NCBI GenBank assembly: GCA_001438205.1
Contig: LICG01000002.1
Span: forward strand, 1-64,000
Reading direction: 5' to 3'
Length of the DNA stretch: 64,000 bases
DNA from: Cryomorphaceae bacterium BACL7 MAG-120322-bin74
GTDB lineage: Bacteria; Bacteroidota; Bacteroidia; Flavobacteriales; Schleiferiaceae
A program made the translations under genes and the position numbers. This document shows positions 1 through 7,614 of the stretch, piece by piece. Below the pieces are notes generated by a model, which was not told where the DNA came from, did not search any database, and was given only the letters and a program-made list of their open reading frames with translations. The stretch's first letter is position 1. Every line of letters starts with the position of its first letter.

Positions 1-24
1 AATAAAGGCGAAGATATTTTTCAT
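1..24 (-). CDS. Start of a further gene of the surface operon (partial)
   Basis: An ATG on the minus strand at 24-22 overlaps the TGA stop of the PorV/PorQ-family gene in an ATGA arrangement. It reads Met-Lys-Asn-Ile-Phe-Ala-Phe-Ile before the window ends. A Lys followed by hydrophobic residues fits the start of a signal peptide, so the operon probably continues with another exported protein. Nothing more can be said from eight codons. Confidence 0.5.
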
Positions 25-1049
25 GGCTTCCGTGGATAATGTTTGAAGACGAGGCCAAGCGTATTGCGCCACCCGAGGGCATCCGTGCGTTGCACTGCCA
101 TATCTACTCGAATGCCATAGGCGCCAAGTTGACCGCCATCATAGGAAAGCCCCCCCATAGGCCAGGTCTGACCGCGTTGATTGAGGCGACTTCCAAGCCG
201 CATATGGAGACGAGGATTCATTTGATATTCAAGGCCGATACGATAGTTTTCGGCATTGTCATTAGGGTGGACCAGCTGGACAGCAAGTACAATGTGCTGT
301 GTGCCTTGCTTCCAAGGAATGACACTCAGGCCCATGGCAAATTCTGTCGGGAGGGTGTTGGATTCTAGGCCTTCAAGTGGGCTTCGGTTAAATCCAACGG
401 CTTGATACGCCCCCGTTAATGCAGAAGATCCTCCAAAATTCCGGAGAACTACGGCAAAGCGCAAGTCCTTTACGTCTGTGGTATACAAAAAGCCTACATC
501 TGCCGCTGCTGTGTAGGCACTGTAGGCGCCCGTTTGGCTTCCTGTGGTATACACTTCGCCTATGCCCTTTAACGTGAGGCCTAATTGGAATTGCTCGCTC
601 AATCGCTGCGCATAGCTAAGGCCTACAGCACTTTGCGTACTGTAAAGTTGATACCCCGTTCCGCCCGGTTGAAACTCTGTACGTTCAGAAAATCCGGGCG
701 TTTGTAGGTGTTGAATAGCTAAGCCCCAAGCGGCATCTCTTCCTTTTCTAGGTGCCGTGACAAATAACCCAAATTGTTGTGTTCCGCCACTCAGTCCAAG
801 TTGACTCAAGGCGAAGGAGCCTTGTTTTAATGACGCCATGCCGGCGGGATTTTGGCCCATGGAATAGGCATCTCCAGCTAATGCCACGGAGGCCCCCGCC
901 ATGCCGGCGGACCGAACGTTTAGATCGTTTTTCAAGAAAGAAAAGGCGGATTGCCCAGCGCGTTCGCCGCCATAAGAGGGCAACAATTGCCCCGAAGCAG
1001 GAAGGACCATCCCGCTACACAGCGCACATAGGAGGAGGCGCATCTTCAT
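21..1049 (-). CDS. PorV/PorQ-family outer-membrane protein
   Basis: A 342-residue protein with a signal peptide (residues 1-20, ending before Gln). It is followed by the family hallmark near residues 45-73: RSAGMAGASVAL, then NPAGMASL. Alternating beta strands to the C-terminus fit an outer-membrane barrel of the FadL-like PorV/PorQ group. Known PorV proteins act in type IX secretion, shuttling substrates to the attachment machinery; PorQ is related. This copy is the last complete gene of a run containing a protein with a type IX sorting tail and a TonB-dependent receptor, so a role dedicated to those partners is plausible but inferred. Its ATG overlaps the receptor stop (ATGA), which suggests translational coupling. 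Which of PorV, PorQ or a paralogue it is cannot be settled here. Confidence 0.8.
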   Translation of the reverse strand: MKMRLLLCALCSGMVLPASGQLLPSYGGERAGQSAFSFLKNDLNVRSAGMAGASVALAGDAYSMGQNPAGMASLKQGSFALSQLGLSGGTQQFGLFVTAPRKGRDAAWGLAIQHLQTPGFSERTEFQPGGTGYQLYSTQSAVGLSYAQRLSEQFQLGLTLKGIGEVYTTGSQTGAYSAYTAAADVGFLYTTDVKDLRFAVVLRNFGGSSALTGAYQAVGFNRSPLEGLESNTLPTEFAMGLSVIPWKQGTQHIVLAVQLVHPNDNAENYRIGLEYQMNPRLHMRLGSRLNQRGQTWPMGGLSYDGGQLGAYGIRVDMAVQRTDALGWRNTLGLVFKHYPRKP

Positions 1050-3895
1050 AGCTTAAACGTGATGCCATAAAAGATTTGACGGGGGGCTTGATACCTTGAC
1101 GGATCGCGCGGGTCCAGACCACTTTCTTGGGGGCCGTTGAATTCAGGTCGCGGATCACGCCATTCATTGGGCACATCATCGCCATACGCATAAGCACGTC
1201 CCGTAATGGGGTTGATGATTTGTGCATTTTTCCGGTTAAAGAGGTTTTTTACTTCTACTGACAGGGTGATACCGCGTGAAAAAGCTCCGCGCGCGAGGGT
1301 ATAGGACCATTTGCTGTCCCAATTATGCCAAGATTGTGCTTTGGCTGAGAGGTACTGGTCAATTAAAGGGCGGTATTGGGGGCGACCTAAATCATTCACT
1401 CCTGTATATTCATACGGGGTGTAGCGGTAACCAGAAGAGGCATTGTACTGTAGATAACCACTCAAACCGGCTAAGGATAATCGACCTATGCGGAAGGTGC
1501 TGTCTGCACTAAAGAAAAGCCCCCAGTTGGTACTCCAAGGCCGGTCCCAGGCCAAGAAATTTTCGCGGGTTAGCGAGACCTCTCCATTTTGTTCAATTTG
1601 CAAGGCAGACTCGCGTGCGGAGTTGGATTTACCACGTGCCACTTGGAAGCTTCCGTTGCCAAAGAGGCGGAAGTAACGGGCAAAACGGTAATCGACCCCA
1701 AGTTCTAGACCCTGAATTTTGGCGTAATCCTGGTTGATGTACATGGTCTTGGTGACCGGACGTCCCGTTTGGTCTTTAACGATGACGCGACGTGAAACGA
1801 TGTAGTCAAAGCGGTTGTTGTTATAGGCCCCGACGGTGATGCCGAGGTCGCGGTTTAGTGCAGCTTTATAGCCCACTTCATAGGCGACATTAACCTCAGG
1901 ATCCAAGTCAGGATTGCCCAAGAAGCTCAAAAAGCTTCGGTCTTGGTAAACGGGGTCTAGACCCGCATATAAGAAGCGTGGATGCGGTAGACGCATGCTA
2001 TGTCCGTAGTTAAAGTACAATACGTTGTTTGGGGTGACCGGGAAGGAGACATTGATTCTAGGCAAAAGGCGAGCCTTCCAGCGCAAGCCTCCAAGCGCGA
2101 GCGTCTTGTCCATGTAGTCACTGCGAATGGCCGGAATAACAGGCGCAGTGGAGTCTGCAATGGCTCGATCCGCAAAGGTGCCCGGCGCCCAATAATTAAA
2201 GCGTAGTCCAAGGCTAGCCTGGATGCCCTTGTAGTTGATTTGGTCTTCTACAAAAAGCCCCCCCTTCTGGGGATTCACCTTCCAAATGTCATTACTGGAT
2301 CCAATCGAAATGCTGGGGGTACTGAGGCTGTCATTGATCTGAATGGGTGCGCCCACCCAAGGGGCGGTTACGTCTACCCATTGGTATTCATTCCACTGAT
2401 GTTCCCAACCGGTGACTACTTGATGGACGGTTCCGGGATAATAATTGATTTTTCCACGCAACGTGTATTCCTGTGCATAGTGGTCGTGCCACGTGCTGGT
2501 GATCCCTCCATTATTGACAAGCCCATCCCCAGGTCGGATGTAAAAAATGCCGCTAGGGTCATAGGGATTAAACACATCGAGCGGGTAGGAGGCAATATTG
2601 TCCTCATCCAAAATGGCATCGACTGTTGCGCTGCGGAACGGCCTGCCATTGGCATCTGCCCGAAGGTTTGTAAACATTCTGCCCACGCTTAGGGTCAATC
2701 CCACTTTGGGGTTGATTATATGCGTTAGATTGAGGGCGGAAAGGTTGCTATGGTGCGTGTAGGTTGCCGCATTATCCAAATTTTTGCTCCGCGCATATTG
2801 GTATCCAGGGGCTAGGATGGCATCAAAACCAACAATTTGCAGGGTACGTGAATTTTGGTTGATGTTCAGCGAATGCTGATTGGTGATGGTGAGTTTGGTG
2901 CCTCTGCGTAACTGCCAACCAAGTTTGGCTGTATGGGTCCAGCTATTGCTTTGTCGCGGGGCCCACTGGGTTGGATACTCGGGAAAGAGCGATGATTGCA
3001 GTTGGGTTGCCACGTTTGGGAAGTAATCATCCGTGATGTCTGCCGTGGCAGAATTAAAGAGCGTCACTTTGTTCTTCGTTCCCGGAATAGGGAAAGAAAT
3101 ATTCAGTTCCGCTTGGTCAGTATTGAAGCTTGTTGATGGACGCGTGTTATTGGGATTGAGGTAATCACGGGTAATTCTTCCTGAAACTTCTAATCGGTCT
3201 CCTCCTTCGCGAATCTTGGTACTGATTACCCCGGAAGAACCTCCGCCAAATTCTGCAGAGGCACCCCCTGTTGTCACCTTGACACTTTGAATTGCAGAAG
3301 ACTGAACGCGAACCCCAAACCCCGTTCCTGCGAGGGGATCCTGTGCAGAGATGCCATCGACTAGATACTCCGTTTCATACACCCTTGCACCGCGAATTTG
3401 AATCCCGTCATTGGTTTTGGCCACCCCTGCTTGTAGCGAAACGACCTCCTCAACGGAGCGGACATTCATTTGCGCAATGTCTTCGCCCGTAATGGACCGT
3501 TCACTTTTGGCTGATTCAAGATCCACCTGTGCACGTTGGCCAAGGACGGTCACCGTTTGCAAAACGTCTACGGAAGCACTCAATTGGATATTTCGAACCA
3601 GAATTTTGCCGCCCGGAATGCGCAAGCCGTTGATCAACTGGGTTCCATATCCAAGCACCTGGATTTTGATGCTGTAATCACCTGCGGGAACATTGGGGAT
3701 CTGGTATTGGCCATTAAAATCCGTGACAGCGGTCAAGTAGGTACCCACTACAGAAATGCCCACGTTGGGTAGCGTTTCACCTGTTTCGGCATCTTTCACT
3801 ACCCCCTTAAGTATACCCGTTTTTTGCGCAAAACCTGAAAGGCTAAGCACAAAGAACAAGAGGGTCCAAAGGCGTGATTTACCAGGCAAAGTCAT
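1046..3895 (-). CDS. TonB-dependent receptor with carboxypeptidase-like N-terminal domain (receptor 1)
   Basis: A 949-residue outer-membrane receptor. A signal peptide (about 1-23, ending GFAQ) is followed by a carboxypeptidase-regulatory-like domain (about 27-110, with GVVKDAETGETLPNVGISV and DFNGQYQIPNVPAGDYSIK). A plug domain covers about 120-235 (YLVDGISAQDPL), and a long barrel ends in a terminal aromatic-type strand (YGITFKL). Receptors of this class import scarce ligands such as siderophores, oligomers or phosphorylated compounds, using TonB energy. No SusD-like partner lies next to it; instead it sits between a surface lipoprotein (17-base overlap upstream) and the PorV/PorQ gene (4-base overlap downstream). 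The ligand cannot be read from sequence; the neighbouring nuclease-like genes suggest a nucleic-acid or phosphoester product. Confidence 0.88.
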   Translation of the reverse strand: MTLPGKSRLWTLLFFVLSLSGFAQKTGILKGVVKDAETGETLPNVGISVVGTYLTAVTDFNGQYQIPNVPAGDYSIKIQVLGYGTQLINGLRIPGGKILVRNIQLSASVDVLQTVTVLGQRAQVDLESAKSERSITGEDIAQMNVRSVEEVVSLQAGVAKTNDGIQIRGARVYETEYLVDGISAQDPLAGTGFGVRVQSSAIQSVKVTTGGASAEFGGGSSGVISTKIREGGDRLEVSGRITRDYLNPNNTRPSTSFNTDQAELNISFPIPGTKNKVTLFNSATADITDDYFPNVATQLQSSLFPEYPTQWAPRQSNSWTHTAKLGWQLRRGTKLTITNQHSLNINQNSRTLQIVGFDAILAPGYQYARSKNLDNAATYTHHSNLSALNLTHIINPKVGLTLSVGRMFTNLRADANGRPFRSATVDAILDEDNIASYPLDVFNPYDPSGIFYIRPGDGLVNNGGITSTWHDHYAQEYTLRGKINYYPGTVHQVVTGWEHQWNEYQWVDVTAPWVGAPIQINDSLSTPSISIGSSNDIWKVNPQKGGLFVEDQINYKGIQASLGLRFNYWAPGTFADRAIADSTAPVIPAIRSDYMDKTLALGGLRWKARLLPRINVSFPVTPNNVLYFNYGHSMRLPHPRFLYAGLDPVYQDRSFLSFLGNPDLDPEVNVAYEVGYKAALNRDLGITVGAYNNNRFDYIVSRRVIVKDQTGRPVTKTMYINQDYAKIQGLELGVDYRFARYFRLFGNGSFQVARGKSNSARESALQIEQNGEVSLTRENFLAWDRPWSTNWGLFFSADSTFRIGRLSLAGLSGYLQYNASSGYRYTPYEYTGVNDLGRPQYRPLIDQYLSAKAQSWHNWDSKWSYTLARGAFSRGITLSVEVKNLFNRKNAQIINPITGRAYAYGDDVPNEWRDPRPEFNGPQESGLDPRDPSRYQAPRQIFYGITFKL

Positions 3896-5369
3896 TCACT
3901 AAAATTTCTTCCAGCAAGTCTTGCATGGCTTGGTTACTTGAGGCGACGCGATGAAGTTCTACCGAAAAGAAGACTTCATTGATATGGATATTGTTACCGA
4001 GGTATGCGCGCCGTACGGCAACCAAATTATCCCCTTGCCAGCCACTTAATTTGGTCAGCTGCGCCCGATAAAAAGGCTGCGCATCTGCCGAAGCCACTAA
4101 AGGACTGATGCCGATAACGATACTTGCAGGGTGTAGATCAGGATAAAGGCCAGCCACCTGGGGAACTAAGGCAGAATCGGGCACCAACCGAACTTGGCCA
4201 GACGAGGTGACAATCCCATCCATTGGAAAAGCGCCGATGTAGGGGGTAAAGTCTGTGTTCGGCCCAAAAGCGGTGCTGGTCATCAACTTACCCCCTTGGG
4301 TTGTAAAAGACTGCAAAGCAGCAGCCATATGCGCTAACAAGGGTTGGGTTGTCCCTGAAACCGGGTCTAATGCATTGTCGGAATTGGTCACGGCCAACAC
4401 CCGGTCATACTGGGAGAGGATGTGTCGGAAAGTGGGGTTCCAATAGTAGGGCCGCAACTCACCTCCGTTGGCATTTAGGTCAAGAATATCATAACTAACC
4501 GAAATAGAATCTAGCCAACCTTGGTAACTCGCGGTTACCGCAGCCGTTTGACCACTCACCATCAAAAGGTCCGATGTGGGCCGAACCAAGGTGACGGCCA
4601 ATGCCGAGTCAACGGCACTTACCGCTCCGGCTATGTCGGAAATACGCACCTGAAAAATGTTCTCAGCGTTTTCGACCAATCCCTCTATGCCATTAGCTGT
4701 AGGCTGAAGGGCGTTGCCGTAATACAGGGATGCCGTCGTCCCCATCCCGCCCCCAGCATCGGGTTCTAGGACAAACGTGAGCATGGGTTGCTTTGGATCA
4801 ATGGGGATCCAATTGCCCCCGTTAAAGCGGATTTCAGCGCCAGAAATACTTTCATTGCCATCTGGATCCGTTGCGGTCCAGCGGTAGGTTAATACCCCGA
4901 GGGCTTGTCCTAAGGATTGACTTTCTTGGTCAACCTCAGCCACAGGCGGGGCGTTTTTGAGCGGGAAAACCAGTTTGGCGGGGCTTGGGTCTTCTGCCCC
5001 TTGATTGTCAATGGCGCGGATATACAGGGTGATGTCTGCTGTGTCACTTCCCGCAGGAATACTAAATAAAAAGGTGCTATCCTGCGAAGTGGTAAGCTTC
5101 CAATTCAAACTGTCTAGAGAGAGGGCATAGCCTGTGATGTACCCATCGATGTCTGTGCCATACCAACTCATTTGCACCTTAGAATTGAGTCGGTCTGCGC
5201 CGCTGCGTTCAATAGATTTTACGGCCAGATGTGTATCGGGTGCCTGATTTTCTAATGCTTCACCACGTTCACATCCTGAGATCAAAAGCCCCGCCACCCA
5301 TATAGCCGAACTCCATGCGTTCTTGCGGAACGCATGGAGCACATAGCCATAGTCTTGGGTAAGATACAT
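3879..5369 (-). CDS. Surface or periplasmic lipoprotein with Ig-like and GATase-like regions
   Basis: A 496-residue protein with a basic N-terminus, a hydrophobic stretch and a lipobox (LISGC, Cys33), so it should be a lipoprotein. The N-terminal half looks like repeated fibronectin/Ig-like modules (WYGTDIDGYITGYALSLD; YRWTATDPDGNES). The C-terminal half, from about residue 265, resembles a Rossmann-like class I glutamine-amidotransferase or ThuA-type fold (YDILDLN, AVTNSDNALDPVSG, GGKLMTS); this is my reading of the pattern, and I see no clear catalytic Cys. The start at 5369 lies 17 bases after the previous stop. A perfect 12-bp inverted repeat lies inside the signal-peptide codons. The gene overlaps receptor 1 by 17 bases, so the two are probably made together. 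The function is unknown. Confidence 0.7.
   Translation of the reverse strand: MYLTQDYGYVLHAFRKNAWSSAIWVAGLLISGCERGEALENQAPDTHLAVKSIERSGADRLNSKVQMSWYGTDIDGYITGYALSLDSLNWKLTTSQDSTFLFSIPAGSDTADITLYIRAIDNQGAEDPSPAKLVFPLKNAPPVAEVDQESQSLGQALGVLTYRWTATDPDGNESISGAEIRFNGGNWIPIDPKQPMLTFVLEPDAGGGMGTTASLYYGNALQPTANGIEGLVENAENIFQVRISDIAGAVSAVDSALAVTLVRPTSDLLMVSGQTAAVTASYQGWLDSISVSYDILDLNANGGELRPYYWNPTFRHILSQYDRVLAVTNSDNALDPVSGTTQPLLAHMAAALQSFTTQGGKLMTSTAFGPNTDFTPYIGAFPMDGIVTSSGQVRLVPDSALVPQVAGLYPDLHPASIVIGISPLVASADAQPFYRAQLTKLSGWQGDNLVAVRRAYLGNNIHINEVFFSVELHRVASSNQAMQDLLEEILVNDFAW
5311..5339. repeat. Perfect 12-bp inverted repeat within the lipoprotein signal-peptide codons
   Basis: The arms are 5311-5322 (ctccatgcgttc) and 5328-5339, separated by a 5-base loop. 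In the minus-strand mRNA this forms a strong hairpin about 30 bases into the lipoprotein gene and about 50 bases after the previous gene ends. No T-run follows, so it is not a standard intrinsic terminator. It could be a processing or translation-control hairpin, or chance constrained by codons. Confidence 0.75.
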
Positions 5370-5386
5370 GTCCGCGGGAAGGATCC

Positions 5387-7597
5387 TTAATCCACTAAAA
5401 TAATGCGCACCACTTGGCGACGATCACCGGATTGTACTTCGAGCAGATAGGCGCCACGTGAAACAGAGGTAGTCGAAATGTCGGTGGTAGCAAACTGTGT
5501 TTTTCCAGAGGCCATGGGGCGACCCAAAGCATCCCAAAGGGTGTACTGGCTGCCAATAGGAGCCTCTAAAGTGAGGAGGTCGCTCGCTGGATTCGGATAG
5601 GCTCTGAGGGACAATGCTTCGGGGTGGGTTAAGCCAACGCTGCTCTGGGGCAAATCGGTAGAATCCAACGTGACATTGATGCCAATGAAGTCATCATTGT
5701 TTCTTGGGATAACACGGAAATTATTGAAACCATAGAAGCAGATTCCCTCAACAGCCGTCATACTCATGGTGTCGCTTACGACAATGGGACTCACCTCCAT
5801 CATGCCATCCAGGGTGTCATAGATAGGATCGGTGATCAACTGAACAAAGAGGGATGAAAACGAGGTGGCCGATTGGCGACCCGCAAGAACGAGTGCACGG
5901 TTCCAATAGCCTGCATTGGCTGTGTTTGAGACGGCATAATCGCCAAAGCCTAAGTTGGTTTGTGCAACAACCAAGGGCTGCTGAGAAGGGTCCTCAAGGC
6001 GCACATAACAACCTTCCCATTGCTCCCAAGCATAGCCGTATTTTTCGGCAGAGTCAGAAGGATTGACTACGGATGCGACGGGCATGATGCGGTTACCTGT
6101 CTTGCTGATAGAGGCTACATTGAGGCGGGTCATACCATAGTATTCTTCTACGGTTCCGGTTACTTGAACTTCTTCCTCACGGAAGAATTGGGTAATGCCT
6201 GAGCCGACACACCAAATGCCACTCCAAGGGCCCCCGCCTTCATCTTGAATATACAAGAAGCCAAGGTCATGTTGCTTGGTTGAGGCAGTGACAACCCCAG
6301 TGACCGTTACGTTTTGGGTGTTGTAGGGAGAGTTGCCGTTACTGGCTAATGAATATTGAATGTCTTGGATGATCGCACCATTGGCGCGGACTGTATAGTA
6401 GTCCACATTGGGTTGAACTTGCCCAACAGGGGTGGTGGGATAGTAGGAGACATTGCCTTCATTGTCCCAGGCCTTGATGTAGTAACGCACCAAGGTGCCG
6501 AGGAGTTGGCTCGGGAGTACAGCCTCATACTCATCCGTTGAACCTGAGGCCAGGGCCATATTCATTTTAATGAACTGGGTTGGCATCAAGCTAGTATCTG
6601 CGGTGTGGTAGACAAAAACAGAATCCACGCTGCCGTCAAAATCCGTGATATTGCAAACCAAGTCTACGGTTTGGTTGGGTGTTGGGACCATAGGGTCGCG
6701 CTCAAAGTTGGCGATGTAAGGTGGGGCATAGGCAATCACATAATGGGTAGAATCAAAAGGATTTAATTCATAACCGCGTGAACCAGAGCCCACAAGGCAA
6801 CCATTGCCATCATGACGAACGACACCTTTCAGGCTAGAATAGAAGGTTCCAGGAACGGGTGTCATAAAAGAACCAGTTGATTGAGGAGAGTATGGATTCA
6901 CGGTCTGCCATGAAGGAAGCTTTTGTGCCAAGAAGCGATCAGAAACATTGATTTTGTTTCCGTTTCCGTCGACCACATTAAAGCTAATTCGGTTACCAGA
7001 AAAGGGGATGACCTCGGTTACGGTCACGTTATTAAACTCAACAAAACTATTTTCCCATGGCTCACCCGTGGTAAGAATGTTGACACGTAGGGGATCATTG
7101 AGGTCGCCCACGGTGATTTGCGCAGGGGTAGGCGCAGGACGTGATCCAATGACCTGTAGTGAATTTCCATCGATGGCTTCTAGTTGGGTGCCGTTGTTAT
7201 AGGCGCCTACACGGCCCGTAAACTTCACCAAATCACCAGGGAGTAAATATTCTACGTTGGGTAAGGGCAATAGTTGACCTTGCGCATTGGTATACACCCC
7301 CATGCATTCCATTCCGCGGAATGAACCTGCTACACCTTGTGCCACCGTGTCAACTAAGAAAAAGAAAGGGCGGTGACCCCCTTGCACAGAGCCGGACGCC
7401 ACTTCAGACACATCCCCAGGAGTCACGACGATGCCATAGGTCATCACGGTATCCCCCAGATAGGCGGAGGTATCATTACACGCGGAAAGGTCAGCAGCTG
7501 AAACATACTGAATATCCGTGATAGAGGTGTATGTCAGGCCTTGGCCGAAAGCCATCATGCCTGAAAGGGCGAGGGCCCAGGTGAATAATTGTTTCAT
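5387..7597 (-). CDS. Type IX secreted protein with OB-fold-like (DUF5689/YhcR-type) regions
   Basis: From the ATG at 7597 this is a 736-residue protein with a clean signal peptide (MKQLFTWALALSGMMAFGQ). An ATG seven codons upstream (7618) overlaps the preceding stop as ATGA and is a possible alternative start. Two regions resemble OB-fold domains often attached to secreted nucleases: about 35-140 (GIVVTPGDV, LLPGDLVKFTGRVGAYNNG) and about 410-520 (VTVTGVVTAS, EEEVQVTGTVEEYYGMTRL). An Ig-like stretch lies between them. The last 75 residues form a type A sorting domain (LRAYPNPASDLLTLEA, then SRGAYLLEVQSG), so the protein should cross the outer membrane by type IX secretion. I see no nuclease active site, so it may bind nucleic acid or a partner. 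Confidence 0.78.
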   Translation of the reverse strand: MKQLFTWALALSGMMAFGQGLTYTSITDIQYVSAADLSACNDTSAYLGDTVMTYGIVVTPGDVSEVASGSVQGGHRPFFFLVDTVAQGVAGSFRGMECMGVYTNAQGQLLPLPNVEYLLPGDLVKFTGRVGAYNNGTQLEAIDGNSLQVIGSRPAPTPAQITVGDLNDPLRVNILTTGEPWENSFVEFNNVTVTEVIPFSGNRISFNVVDGNGNKINVSDRFLAQKLPSWQTVNPYSPQSTGSFMTPVPGTFYSSLKGVVRHDGNGCLVGSGSRGYELNPFDSTHYVIAYAPPYIANFERDPMVPTPNQTVDLVCNITDFDGSVDSVFVYHTADTSLMPTQFIKMNMALASGSTDEYEAVLPSQLLGTLVRYYIKAWDNEGNVSYYPTTPVGQVQPNVDYYTVRANGAIIQDIQYSLASNGNSPYNTQNVTVTGVVTASTKQHDLGFLYIQDEGGGPWSGIWCVGSGITQFFREEEVQVTGTVEEYYGMTRLNVASISKTGNRIMPVASVVNPSDSAEKYGYAWEQWEGCYVRLEDPSQQPLVVAQTNLGFGDYAVSNTANAGYWNRALVLAGRQSATSFSSLFVQLITDPIYDTLDGMMEVSPIVVSDTMSMTAVEGICFYGFNNFRVIPRNNDDFIGINVTLDSTDLPQSSVGLTHPEALSLRAYPNPASDLLTLEAPIGSQYTLWDALGRPMASGKTQFATTDISTTSVSRGAYLLEVQSGDRRQVVRIILVD

Positions 7598-7614
7598 GAT
7601 AGGGGAGTTATGGG

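Noticed and set aside
5311-5339. The 12-bp inverted repeat as a terminator
   Set aside because: No T-run follows on the minus strand and it lies within codons of the next gene, so it is reported only as a hairpin.
5387-7597. The OB-fold type IX protein as a nuclease itself
   Set aside because: I could not find an active-site motif; only the separate EEP protein has one.
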